Shown in pieces: positions 12,728 through 21,500 of a DNA stretch of 34,322 nucleotides (its first letter is position 1; each line of letters begins with the position of its first letter). The stretch spans positions 1 to 34,322 of the IMG/VR virus record IMGVR_UViG_3300046516_000521; one strand, written 5' to 3'. The stretch is from a virus. The translations under genes were made by a program, and so were the position numbers. The notes below the pieces were generated by a model that had not been told where the DNA came from, did not search any database, and was given only the letters and a program-made list of their open reading frames with translations.

Positions 12728-13896
12728 CCCTACGCTCACAGCTTGCCGCCGATCCTGGCGGCATTTTCTTTCTAGGAGATTGGCCCGATGACGAAGCAAC
12801 AGTCAAAGGATGGCCGTTTCTTGGCAGTGATGGTCATCTCCTTTCCCGTGCTCTTAGGACTGTTGGCCTTGTGGACACTTCAAATCCTCTGGCAGACTAC
12901 CTCGGAGCGCCTCTCGCGGAGACGCGCCGCTTACTCTGGGAGCGTCGCGCACACTCTTTCGCGTGCGTTCTACGGGATCAGCCCGCCCGATCTGATCTTC
13001 GCTCTGTGTGCGCTTCCCTGAAGGAGGCTTCGACGTGGGATGGACCTACGCTCCCGAGTATCGCCGACGTGGGATGCCTAAGACCGGAGCACTACCCGGC
13101 TCTCCGCCAGATAGCCAAAGAGATCGCGGCGATGGCACCGAATATCGTGGTCTGTCTCGGCGCACTTCCCCTTTGGTTGCTCACTGGTCACGGCTCGACC
13201 GACGAATGGCGTGGGGCCGTGCGGAGCGTGCCGCAGGACGCTCCGATTATGCTGCTGGCGTCGGAAGCAGAACGCCGCTCACTCGCCTCCCTCAAACTCC
13301 TTCCGACCTACGGGCTCTCCCGCGTGAACCAGCAGTACAAGCTACTCGTCCCGCTGGTTGCGGACCTGACGAAGGTGAGACATGAAGCAGACTTCCCCGA
13401 GATCCGGCCACTGGAAATTGCCGTTTGGTTGGAACCTGAACTGGTCGATCTCGACAGATTTTACGAGAGGCATGTCGCCACTTCAGACCTTATCACTCTT
13501 GATATCGAGACCGCTGTCGGGCAGATCGTTTGTGTTCAAGTCGGTACGGACCCGAGCACAGCCCTCGTCCTCCCGTTCGTAGACTACAGGAAGCCGAGCC
13601 GGAGCTACTGGTCGACGGAGTGGGAGGAGCTCGCCGCGTGGGAATGGCTGGCTCGGGTCTGCGAGACGGCGACGGCCAAGCTCGGGCAGAACTTCGCAGC
13701 CTACGATCTCTTCTGGCTTCTCGACCGGGCGGGAACCTCCGTTCGGAACTACCGTCATGACCTTCGCCTGATCCACCATATCCTACAGCCCGAGCTGCCC
13801 AAGTCCCTCGCCTTCATGGGCAGCATGTATACCGGCATGCCGAAATGGAAGGCTAACGTCCACCATGGCGGGACCGATGACAAGAGGGATAGCTGA
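12724..13896 (+). CDS. UDG-like domain fused to the first part of a DnaQ-like 3'-5' exonuclease
   Basis: A 390-residue protein. Residues 15-50 (FFLGDWPDDE, then GWPFLGSDGHLLSRAL) follow the family 4/5 uracil-DNA glycosylase layout, with the strand PNIVVCLGALPLWLLTG near 140-155. The usual TxHPS motif is replaced by TYGLS with G197 at the histidine position, so glycosylase activity is doubtful. Residues 255-370 are a DnaQ-like exonuclease: motif I LDIET (D260, E262), motif II NFAAYD (N323, D328), then the PELPKSLAFMGSMYTGMPKW segment typical of phage family A polymerases. Motif III is missing here and reappears in the polymerase protein at 14081. The product probably proofreads together with that protein. 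Confidence 0.8.
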   Translation: MTLRSQLAADPGGIFFLGDWPDDEATVKGWPFLGSDGHLLSRALRTVGLVDTSNPLADYLGAPLAETRRLLWERRAHSFACVLRDQPARSDLRSVCASLKEASTWDGPTLPSIADVGCLRPEHYPALRQIAKEIAAMAPNIVVCLGALPLWLLTGHGSTDEWRGAVRSVPQDAPIMLLASEAERRSLASLKLLPTYGLSRVNQQYKLLVPLVADLTKVRHEADFPEIRPLEIAVWLEPELVDLDRFYERHVATSDLITLDIETAVGQIVCVQVGTDPSTALVLPFVDYRKPSRSYWSTEWEELAAWEWLARVCETATAKLGQNFAAYDLFWLLDRAGTSVRNYRHDLRLIHHILQPELPKSLAFMGSMYTGMPKWKANVHHGGTDDKRDS

Positions 13897-14084
13897 TGAT
13901 CCAACTCTTCCTACACCTCCCGAAGGACTTCCCGATGAAAGCGAGCAGCACGATCCAACTTGACATTCGTGATGAGGAGGATCGCGCTTACACCTTGCAC
14001 CTTACCGGGACTGCCTGGACAAAACTTCTCTGCGGGAACGGTCCTGTTGAGGCATCGCTGATCACCCCCGAAGGTGCGCGATGA
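13896..14084 (+). CDS. small protein inserted between exonuclease and polymerase genes
   Basis: A 62-residue protein. ATG 13896 overlaps the previous TGA (TGATG), and its stop overlaps the polymerase ATG (ATGA). The sequence reads as strands (STIQLDIRDEEDRAYTLHLT, then AWTKLLCGNGPVEASLITPE). It has no resemblance to an exonuclease or polymerase segment, nor to a homing endonuclease. It lies exactly where the exonuclease domain is cut between motifs II and III. Function unknown; it may bridge the two halves or simply be a passenger gene. Confidence 0.65.
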   Translation: MIQLFLHLPKDFPMKASSTIQLDIRDEEDRAYTLHLTGTAWTKLLCGNGPVEASLITPEGAR

Positions 14085-15706
14085 TCATCGTCCGAGATCC
14101 CTACGGGCCAGGGCTTGACGGGCAGCAAAGCTACTGGCTCTACGGCGCCAACGACGTGCTCGGCACGCGGCAAGCTTTCGACGTGCTCTACCCGCAGCTC
14201 ACCGGGGACGATCTCACCCTGTACCATGCGTCCTTCGCGTTCCAAGCACCTTGCCTCGCGATGACCCTGCGGGGTACCCGCGTCGACGACGGCGTGTGCT
14301 CCGCGGCCATCCGCGGCTGCGACACGGACGAAGCAGCCGCGATCACCTTCCTCAACGACCATCCAACGATCAAGGAGAAATGGGATGTCCTCGGACCTCG
14401 CCCCGCTGGTGAAAGATGCAAGCTCTATCCTGGCAAGAGCCCAGCAAGCCGGCATAATTGGGTACCTAGAGGCGGCACGCCTGATGACCAGAGTTGTAAA
14501 CATTGCGGCGGAGCTCGGCTCGTTGGACAGGCGTTCAACCCTCACTCCTCCTCCCAATGCGCCCATCTTCTCTACGATATCCTCGGAATGAAGGTCCGGT
14601 ACTCCCGGAAGAACAAGCCGGACGGTACCCGGAGCGTGACCACGGATGACGAAGCTCTCGAAGCCCTCGCGGTCAAGTACCCGGAGAGCTCCGAGCTTAT
14701 CGACCGCATCCTCTCAGCCCGCGGGCTCCGCAAGCAGTCCGGGATGCTGAAGTCCCGGCGGGATGCGGACGGCCGCTGGCGGAGCACCTTCAACGTGTGC
14801 GCTGCGGAGACGGGGCGCATGTCCTCGTCCAAGAGCCCCTACCGCACGGGCAACAACATGCAGAACATTGCGGATAAGAACCGTGGGATATTCATTCCCG
14901 ACCCCGGCCTTGTCCTCTTCTACGCGGACCTTGAACAGGCGGAGAGCAAGATCATCGCCTACGATGCCCGCTCACCTCAGGACATAGAGGATCACGAACA
15001 TGGCGATACCCATACCGGCCTCGCGAAGACGCTATTTCCCGATCTCCCCTGGGGAACCCGACCCGATCGCGAGATCGCAGACCTTCCCCTCCCTTGGGAC
15101 CCGGAGCACAGTTACCGTCACGTCGCTAAGATCGTCCGACACGGGACTAACATCGGAATGTCAGCAACAGGTGTTGCTCGACAACTTCACCAGCCTAGAG
15201 CCGTTGGTGGAACGATGCGTGACAGATACTTTACGCGATACCCTGAGAACCTGGCTCGGCAAATGGAAATCAGAAGGGAAGTCCGGGATACCGGAGTTCT
15301 CCGCAGTCCTCTTGGGAACACTCGACGCTTCCTTGGCCGGCTGTGGGAAGACGATGTTCAGCGTGAAGCTCTCGCTCAGACCCAGCAGAGTACCGTCGCA
15401 TGGATGCTGAACTTTGCCATGTGGAGGATCTGGTATGAGCTGGACGGCCGGCTTAATCTCGGCTCTCCGCCACGCGAGAGCGATCCTAACCGGGTATGGC
15501 TTCTCGGCCAAATACACGATGCCGTTCTCGGACTGGTACGGCCCGGAGATCTCGACGCTCTACGACGGGTCAAGGAGATCATGGAGTGCCCCGTGCTCAT
15601 CCATGGCGTGCCCGTCCGCATCGGAGCGGAAGTCGCAGTCGGGAAATCCTGGGCTCACAGCGATCTCAGAGCACTACGTTGGGAGCGCGCCGATGCGCCG
15701 CTATGA
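14081..15706 (+). CDS. family A DNA polymerase, lacking exonuclease motifs I and II
   Basis: A 541-residue protein. Residues 21-29 (YGANDVLGT, D25) are exonuclease motif III, followed by the YHASFAFQAPCLAMTLRGT hinge common to family A polymerases. A probable zinc ribbon (C112, H125-N-W, C137, C140) precedes the thumb. Motif A is YADLEQAES (D283, E287). Motif B is R346-x3-K350-x3-H354-x3-I358-G, where the usual Phe/Tyr at 354 and Tyr at 358 are replaced. Motif C is QIHDAV (H479, D480), with Ala in place of the usual Glu. The protein should be the replicative polymerase, paired with the separate exonuclease subunit. All three catalytic polymerase motifs are present and the reading frame is intact. 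Confidence 0.93.
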   Translation: MIIVRDPYGPGLDGQQSYWLYGANDVLGTRQAFDVLYPQLTGDDLTLYHASFAFQAPCLAMTLRGTRVDDGVCSAAIRGCDTDEAAAITFLNDHPTIKEKWDVLGPRPAGERCKLYPGKSPASRHNWVPRGGTPDDQSCKHCGGARLVGQAFNPHSSSQCAHLLYDILGMKVRYSRKNKPDGTRSVTTDDEALEALAVKYPESSELIDRILSARGLRKQSGMLKSRRDADGRWRSTFNVCAAETGRMSSSKSPYRTGNNMQNIADKNRGIFIPDPGLVLFYADLEQAESKIIAYDARSPQDIEDHEHGDTHTGLAKTLFPDLPWGTRPDREIADLPLPWDPEHSYRHVAKIVRHGTNIGMSATGVARQLHQPRAVGGTMRDRYFTRYPENLARQMEIRREVRDTGVLRSPLGNTRRFLGRLWEDDVQREALAQTQQSTVAWMLNFAMWRIWYELDGRLNLGSPPRESDPNRVWLLGQIHDAVLGLVRPGDLDALRRVKEIMECPVLIHGVPVRIGAEVAVGKSWAHSDLRALRWERADAPL

Positions 15707-15950
15707 ACCTAACCTCCGCCAGCTCGACCCGCGGCTCGGCGGGCTGCAACGGCAAGCCGGGTCCCGCGCTGGGAAGTGGCGGGTTCGGGACAACAAGGTC
15801 CTCGCTTCGGACGGGCAGATCATCGCGACTTGCCCGGACGCGGAGACCGCAGCCTACCTGCGGGACCTGCACACGCACTTCCTACCCATCCTCAACCAAC
15901 TGCACTACTTCCTGCGGAGCTCCGCAGATCTAGAGAAAGGAAAGTCATGA
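15693..15950 (+). CDS. hypothetical protein, 85 residues
   Basis: The frame is open upstream within the polymerase gene, but ATG 15693 is the reasonable start, giving a 14-base overlap. The N-terminus is basic (RRYEPNLRQLDPRLGGLQRQ). A middle with strands follows (WRVRDNKVLASDGQIIATCP), then a helix (ETAAYLRDLHTHFLPILNQL). Function unknown. It overlaps the next gene by 4 bases. Confidence 0.6.
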   Translation: MRRYEPNLRQLDPRLGGLQRQAGSRAGKWRVRDNKVLASDGQIIATCPDAETAAYLRDLHTHFLPILNQLHYFLRSSADLEKGKS

Positions 15951-16753
15951 CAAGCGCTTGGTCTAAGGCTGTCAGGCAGCTCAGCCTGCGTGATGGCCAT
16001 ATCATCGTCGGCTCGGATATGCATTACTGGCCGACGCAGGGGAGGACCACGGCACACGTCGCGATGGTCAGACTGATCAAACAGTTCCGCCCGATCGCCG
16101 TAGTCGCGAACGGTGACGTAGTGGACCTGCCGAAGATCGGCCGGCATCCGAGCATCGGTTGGGAGAAGCGGCCGGAGGTGATCGAGGAGCTGGCCACGGC
16201 CCAAGCGCGTCTCCGAGAATTCGAGCGGGCTTGCCCGATCGCCGAGCGTTTCTGGACCGCGGGGAACCACGACCTGCGCTTCGAAAGCTACATTGCGAAC
16301 AACGCTCCGCAGTTCGCGGGCGTCCAAGGCGTCCACCTTCACGACCACTTCCCGGAATGGATGCCCGCGTGGATGATCGAAGTCAACGCGCATGAAGGGC
16401 CCGGCGCGGTGATGATCAAGCACCGATGGAAGGGCGGCGTGCATGCAGCGCACGGGAACACGGTCAGCTCCGGCAGGTCTATCGTCACCGGGCACTTGCA
16501 CTCAGCCCAGGTCACATGCTGGACCGACTACAACGGCACACGGTACGGCGTGGATACCGGCACGCTCGCCGTGCCCTTCGACGAAGCTTTCATACACTAC
16601 ACGGAGGCTAACCCGGTTAACTGGCGGAGTGCGGTGACGGTCCTGACGTTCTACAATGGCCGACTGCTCCTTCCCGAGCAGCTCCATGTTCTCGACGAAA
16701 GCCAACGCCTGACCATGTTCCGTGGGAAGGTCCAACAGGAGGAAGCAGCGTGA
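15947..16753 (+). CDS. calcineurin-like metallophosphoesterase
   Basis: A 268-residue protein. The frame extends upstream, but ATG 15947 follows AGAAAGGAAAG and overlaps the previous stop. Metallophosphoesterase motifs occur in order: GSDMH (D24, H26), NGDVVD (N55, D57), GNHDLR (N107, H108, D109), HGN (169-171) and TGHLHS (H183, H185). These bind two metal ions for phosphoester hydrolysis. In phages such enzymes may act as nucleases, nucleotide phosphatases or DNA end-processing enzymes. Its place after the polymerase suggests nucleic acid or nucleotide substrates, but the substrate is not determined. Confidence 0.9.
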   Translation: MTSAWSKAVRQLSLRDGHIIVGSDMHYWPTQGRTTAHVAMVRLIKQFRPIAVVANGDVVDLPKIGRHPSIGWEKRPEVIEELATAQARLREFERACPIAERFWTAGNHDLRFESYIANNAPQFAGVQGVHLHDHFPEWMPAWMIEVNAHEGPGAVMIKHRWKGGVHAAHGNTVSSGRSIVTGHLHSAQVTCWTDYNGTRYGVDTGTLAVPFDEAFIHYTEANPVNWRSAVTVLTFYNGRLLLPEQLHVLDESQRLTMFRGKVQQEEAA

Positions 16754-16854
16754 GTTACTACCAGCTCGCCCAGGGGCTTGCAGGGATTGGGCTTCTGCTC
16801 GTCTTCCCTGTCGGAATGATCCTGCTAAACGTATTCGTGGGAGGAGGCAAGTAA
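16750..16854 (+). CDS. membrane peptide, 34 residues
   Basis: GTG 16750 overlaps the previous TGA, and the TAA at 16852-16854 overlaps the next ATG. One hydrophobic helix (GLAGIGLLLVFPVGMILLNV) spans most of the 34 residues, with a short Gly/Lys tail. The GGAGGAGG inside its last codons serves the next gene. Function unknown. It is the fourth small single-span membrane peptide of the rightward arm. Confidence 0.5.
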   Translation: MSYYQLAQGLAGIGLLLVFPVGMILLNVFVGGGK

Positions 16855-17192
16855 TGAGTTACAAGACCCCGTACTATGTCACCCTCGGCGCCTACCTAAT
16901 GCTGGTAACCCCCGAGGATCAGATCGTCGGTTTGCCTGTCGCGATTACAGAGGTTCCCGATGAGGGGATCGAAGCGCAGATCGCAGCAATCGTCGAGGAC
17001 TGCGAGGCTCGCGGCCTCCGCGTGCTCGCCAAGGATGAGTATGACGTTTGGGCGGAGCGGCTCGCCGATCGGGAGAAGCAGAAGTCCCTCAACGATGCGA
17101 TGCGGCAGTCGGCCGAGGATCATGCAATCGAGCCCGACCTTGCTATGGCATTGCTCCGCCGCCACAAGGCTCGGCCAGGGGGTGACGCATGA
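16854..17192 (+). CDS. hypothetical protein, 112 residues
   Basis: ATG 16854 (TAATG overlap) with a very strong GGAGGAGG site. The N-terminus has strands (YYVTLGAYLMLVTPEDQIVG), followed by an acidic helix (DEGIEAQIAAIVEDCEARGL) and a long charged helix (WAERLADREKQKSLNDAMRQ). The tail has an RRHKAR basic patch. No family recognised. Confidence 0.65.
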   Translation: MSYKTPYYVTLGAYLMLVTPEDQIVGLPVAITEVPDEGIEAQIAAIVEDCEARGLRVLAKDEYDVWAERLADREKQKSLNDAMRQSAEDHAIEPDLAMALLRRHKARPGGDA

Positions 17193-17614
17193 GGGCACAC
17201 GAGTTACTCGGGCGCGCTGCCCAGATCGTCCGCGGTGACCGCGAGGCTCAGCACGGGCCGAAGGAGCGGAACCACCAGAACATCGCGGCGCATTGGAATG
17301 CCTACCTGGGCAACCGGCTACGCGACATGCTGACCCCGCTCGACGTCGCGCTCATGATGATCGAGCTGAAGATCGCTCGGGCGAAGGCAGCCGGTGCGGG
17401 GAACGTAGATAACTACGTCGACATGGCTGGGTATGCGGGCGTCGCGGGGGAGATCGCGATGGCCGGGCGGGAGGACCCGGAGGAGCTCCCCATGGGCGCC
17501 GGGCCGAACCGTCAAGCTCTCGAAGAAGGGGGAAGCTTTATGGCGCGAGCCTACCCGCCACCATCGATCGAGATCCCGGAACCAACGGGGCAGCAATTGC
17601 CCTGGCGGAAGTAG
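17189..17614 (+). CDS. DUF6378-like phage protein
   Basis: A 141-residue protein and last gene of the rightward arm. The pattern LLGRAAQIVRGDREAQHGPK, then NHQNIAAHWNAYLG, LTPLDVALMMIELKIARAK and NYVDMAGYAGVAGE matches the phage family DUF6378, an all-helical domain that resembles MazG-like dNTP pyrophosphohydrolases in arrangement. A nucleotide-pool role is only suggested by that resemblance. The last 40 residues are proline-rich and probably flexible. A strong terminator follows 5 bases after the stop. Confidence 0.75.
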   Translation: MRAHELLGRAAQIVRGDREAQHGPKERNHQNIAAHWNAYLGNRLRDMLTPLDVALMMIELKIARAKAAGAGNVDNYVDMAGYAGVAGEIAMAGREDPEELPMGAGPNRQALEEGGSFMARAYPPPSIEIPEPTGQQLPWRK

Positions 17615-17618
17615 CAAA

Positions 17619-17648
17619 AAGGGGAGCCCCACGGCTCCCCTTCTTTTT
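17619..17648. terminator. bidirectional intrinsic terminator between convergent arms
   Basis: AAGGGGAGCC (17619-17628), loop CCAC, GGCTCCCCTT (17633-17642) form a strong stem. It is followed by a T-run (17644-17649) on the plus strand and, through the A-run at 17616-17620, a T-run on the minus strand. It can stop both the rightward early arm and the leftward virion arm. Confidence 0.9.
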
Positions 17649-17669
17649 TACTCAGCGGCAGTGAACACC

Positions 17670-17903
17670 TTATACGCGGTCAGTAACCTCGCGGATAGGG
17701 CTTTCATCTTCGCCCATGTCATCATCATCATCGTCACTGTCAAACTCCTCATCTTCCTCCTCCCCGAAGATCTCGTCGAGCAGGAACTCGACTACCTCGT
17801 GTGTGCTGTCGGCTTCGTCGCTAAGGACCTGGACCTTGTTTTCCAGCGCGTCGAGCAGGTCTTGGAGATCCTTGATCTGCTGCGCCATCTCGTGCTTGCT
17901 CAC
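17670..17903 (-). CDS. acidic coiled-coil protein, 77 residues
   Basis: GTG start at 17903 preceded by AGGAG at 7 bases. Residues 5-45 form a heptad-type helix (MAQQIKDLQDLLDALENKVQ, then VLSDEADSTHEVVEFLL). Residues 46-68 are almost pure Asp and Glu (GEEEDEEFDSDDDDDDMGED). This is the promoter-distal end of the virion operon. Highly acidic small proteins in phages may act as scaffolds or DNA mimics; neither can be shown here. Confidence 0.7.
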   Translation of the reverse strand: MSKHEMAQQIKDLQDLLDALENKVQVLSDEADSTHEVVEFLLDEIFGEEEDEEFDSDDDDDDMGEDESPIREVTDRV

Positions 17904-17913
17904 GGGGTAACTC

Positions 17914-18333
17914 CTACTTCACAGGAACGGGAGCGGTGACGACGGTCGGGAGGACAACGCCGGGAGCGACGATGCTCACGAGCTGCTGGACGCTCATGCC
18001 CAGCCGGTTGACCAAGGGTCCACACATTTGGCTCAGCGAGAAGCCGCGGAGCTGCGGAACCGGGGTGTCGAGAGATGCCTGGATAATCGCGCCGAGCTGT
18101 CCGCCCTGCGCTGCCAGTGCCTGGCCTACGGCTACGCCGCTGTTCGCATCCTGGGCGAGGACAAGGATCGACCCGTAGCAAGCGTGGGCTACGTCATCGT
18201 GGTTCGCGACAGCCACGGCATCCGCCGCGGCGATATTCTGGGTAACCGAGCCGACGACCTTGGTCAGGTCGGCACAGGCAACAGCTCCGAGAGCGATGGC
18301 CGCGACCGAAGCGGCTAGGGCAAACTTCCTCAT
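17914..18333 (-). CDS. phage lipoprotein
   Basis: A 139-residue protein, start ATG 18333 with TTGGAG upstream. The N-terminus has two basic residues and a hydrophobic stretch ending in ALGAVAC, a lipobox with C20, so the mature protein would be lipid-anchored, probably in the outer membrane or periplasm. The rest is helical with two further Cys (near residues 52 and 104). Candidates are an outer spanin, although it is longer than usual and not Pro-rich, or a superinfection-exclusion lipoprotein. The lipobox is visible; the role is not. It implies a Gram-negative host. Confidence 0.7.
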   Translation of the reverse strand: MRKFALAASVAAIALGAVACADLTKVVGSVTQNIAAADAVAVANHDDVAHACYGSILVLAQDANSGVAVGQALAAQGGQLGAIIQASLDTPVPQLRGFSLSQMCGPLVNRLGMSVQQLVSIVAPGVVLPTVVTAPVPVK

Positions 18334-18390
18334 ACGAGAACTCCAATCGAAAGGTTAGGGGTTAAGTGTGCCGGGCGGGCGGGGCTGGTT

Positions 18391-18588
18391 TCAACCTTTG
18401 CCGCGCTCGCGCCAGAGACGGAGCACGCCGGCTACCCCGAGGATCGCTCCGCAGACAGCGCCGGTCGCGGCGGCTATGGGGTACACGTCATAAGCCAGCA
18501 TGCCGAGGATTTGAATGAGAACGGTGCAAGCTCCCGTGCAAAGGATATCCAAGCCGGACGAGCGCATGATCTCATCGATTGGTGTCAT
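18391..18588 (-). CDS. two-span membrane protein, possible holin
   Basis: The frame is open upstream inside the large ejection gene, but ATG 18588 follows CGGAG and gives a 65-residue protein overlapping that gene by 17 bases. There are two hydrophobic helices (ILCTGACTVLIQILGMLAYD and IAAATGAVCGAILGVAGVL), then a basic tail RLWRERGKG. Two spans and a charged C-terminus are typical of class II holins. It competes with the peptide at 7968 for that assignment. A 57-base gap to the lipoprotein gene downstream shows nothing clear. Confidence 0.6.
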   Translation of the reverse strand: MTPIDEIMRSSGLDILCTGACTVLIQILGMLAYDVYPIAAATGAVCGAILGVAGVLRLWRERGKG

Positions 18589-21500
18589 TGGTCGTCTCCG
18601 GTTGGGGGTTGAGCCAGCCTTGGGGTAGTTCGACCCCGGTAGCCTGTAGCCACGGCTCAATCCCGCGCGCCCACTTCTGGCCGGATGGTCCGGTGACCGG
18701 GGCGAGTAGGGCGCGCATCTTCTCCGGGTCGAACATGGCTTCGCGGAGGGCGTTGCGGACTGCGACTTGCGGGTCGAGCTTGTTGAAGGCACCCGTGAGC
18801 TTCCCAGGTAGGTTCTGAGCCAGCTCCTTGCCGAATTGGCTGGACAGGGCTTCGCCTTGCAGCCCCGCGGCCGGTAGGTTCCGCCCGATCGTATGCGCAA
18901 AGAGGTACTGTGTCGCTTTCACCGCGGCCGATCCGCTCGCAGACCATCCCGACTTCGCCGGACCTGCGATACCGGGGAGTTCAAGCCCCGAGCTCAGCCG
19001 GCCTCGGTCTTCGAGCGCGAGCGTGTTGGTCAGCCGGTCTAGGTTCCCTGCCCAGCTCGGATCGGCCTTCCGCAGGACGTCAAAAGCTGTCTTGTTATCC
19101 TCGATGAACCGCTGGGCGAGCTTGCCCGAGTAGAAGGTCTGACCGGGCCGCGCCGGGTCCGACGTCATAGCCTCGTTCATCACCCGGTCGTAGACCATAC
19201 GCTGCAAGCCGCGGAACGCCTGCCCGCTCCCGTGCTCTAGCGTGTCGTCGACGATGCCTTGCATCGCCTGGCCAGGGTTCGGCGACTTGAACACGGTATC
19301 CAGCCGGGGTCCCGCGTCTCCGCCGAGGAACTGCTGGGCTGCCGAGTGATCGATCTCTGCCTGATCCCGCTTCGCGCCCTGAAGCACTTGTGGGAGCAAG
19401 GCATTATGAACTTGCGAATACCCCTGAAGCTCCCCGTGCAGCGTGTCGAAGTCCGGGTTGCCCTGCATCCGGCCGAAGAAGCCCGCGTGGTTCACGAGCC
19501 ATTTCTGCCCCGCGGCCGGGCCGCTGTCCGCGTGAGTGTTGAGGTAATCCTGTCGCATCCAATCCGCGAGGGAGCGAGAGAACTGTTGCTGCGGCGTCGC
19601 GCCGGCAAGGGGCTCGCCCTGAGCCAGCCCGCCGATGTTCAGCCGCGCGTCCGCCGCGCCCGTCCGCTGTTCCATAGCCGCCCGGAACATGTCCGCAGCT
19701 TGGATAGCGTTCTGCGAGTTCCCGAGATACGTCTGCAAGATCTTCGGCGCATTCGTAGCGCCGCCTTGCTCGTTGAGGACCCGAGCGATTAGCCCCGAGC
19801 CGAAGGTCTTATACGCCTGGGCGGTCGCGTCCATGGCCGAGCGGAGGGCCGTCTGGTTCCCCGCGTTAGCCGCGCCGTCATCGATCGCGCCCCAAACTGC
19901 CTGACGTACCTGGGTCATATTCCGCAGGAGGGTAGGGTTCCCGCGGTTGCCCGGTGAGGAGATCGCATCCTGCTCCATGCGGATGGCATTTCCGAGCCGG
20001 CTGTCGACCCCTTTGAGCTGTTCTAGAGTTGTCCCTTCGCCGAAGAGCTGGTCCTTCCCGATCGTACCGGGCAGCCTGTTGCCGAGCTTATCAAACATGT
20101 CTTGCGGCTTGCCGCTCTTGTAAAGGTCATTCACGACGGACCAAGGGAAGTTCGCCCCTTGCTGCAACCGGACATTCTCGCCCATCAGCGTTTCGAGTTT
20201 CTGGTACATCGGCGCTACCGGGGCTGGGGCATCTGTGAACCCCTGCTCCCGCGCGACTTTCCACTGATCGTCTGCGTGGGCGAAGCTGTCGTCGCGCGCT
20301 CCGCGGAGCTGGTTCACGTACTCGTGCGCCAGATCAAACCCGGACTGCTGACCGATCGCCCCACCAGGGACTAGCGGTGCGCCCGAGGAAGACTTCCCGG
20401 CGATCGCCCCAGCTTGGTCGGCAAGGTCCTTTGCCTGTGCGATCCGGCTATCGATCATGGACTGCCGCGCGGCTTGCGCGTTGCGGACTGCGGAAACCGC
20501 ATCGGTCGCATCGCCCTCCGGTCGCATGCCTTCCATGGCAGAGATATTCGCGTCGGCCCGTCCGCCGGGCACGGCGAAATCGTTATGCATCCGCATATCG
20601 TTCTTTTGCAGATTGAAAAACATCTGCTGAAGCGGCGCTGACCCGGTGCGCAGGGCTGCCGGCACGTCGTAGCCGGGCGCGAGCCCTTCGCCAGTGAAGT
20701 TCCCCAAGTTCGCCGCCGCCGCTTCTTTCTCAAACGGGGCATTCGTCCCGTGGGCAGCTTCGAAAGCCTGGTCGATCGCGTTGCCTGGGGCTTTCTCGAC
20801 GAATGACTTTGCCGCTGCCCCGCCCTTGGCCAGTCCGGCGATCATCGCGCCGCCGAGTGCCGCGCGGGCACCAATCCCGACAGCTTCCCCGAGCGCTTGG
20901 TTCCCCGAAGCCTTGTCGACAGCATACTCGCCCAGGTCGAGCCCGCCGGATAGCCCGGCCGGTGCGAGGACGTGATGGAAGAGGAGTCCGGCGATCGATT
21001 GTGTCTTCGAGAGCGCGCTGGCTGCTGAGCCCACCGCGCCGACGTCGTGTGCGAGCTGGCCGGGGGATGCTCCCGCGCCAACGAACTCGGCCATGTGCCC
21101 TATGACTTCCCCGCCGAGGCTGCGGTCCTGCGGGTTGATATCGTACCCGGTGACGTACTTGATCGCCTTGGCCATGTCCTGCGTGCCGAGAGGCAGCCGG
21201 ACCCCGCCAGAGTTCGGCTCATACGTGGGCAGATTGTCGAGTTCGGGAATGTTCGGGGAGACCGCGCCCTCGCCGGCCATGCCGACGATAGCCGCGTCCC
21301 GAGGATGCTGCTGGTAGTACTGGCTTACCCAATTCGCGATGTCCACAGGAAGGCCTACCTTGGACACGACGCCGCGGAGAAGTCCGCGCGGGATCTCGGC
21401 GAGCGCGCTGCCCATGCTGCCCCAATCATAACCGGGGGTCTGAGCCTGGACCTGCGACTGCGCCGGCTTCGGCTGCTGGGCTATGGCGTTGTCCAGGGCT

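Noticed and set aside
13896-14084. The gene between exonuclease and polymerase as an intein, intron or homing endonuclease remnant
   Set aside because: It has its own start and stop in the usual overlapping style, with no LAGLIDADG, GIY-YIG or HNH motif and no splice-junction residues visible.
18334-18390. Minus-strand leader of the lipoprotein gene contains CACACTT and ATTGGAG, resembling the 24-nt element
   Set aside because: The spacing between the two halves is about twice that in the conserved copies and the middle does not match, so it is probably chance.
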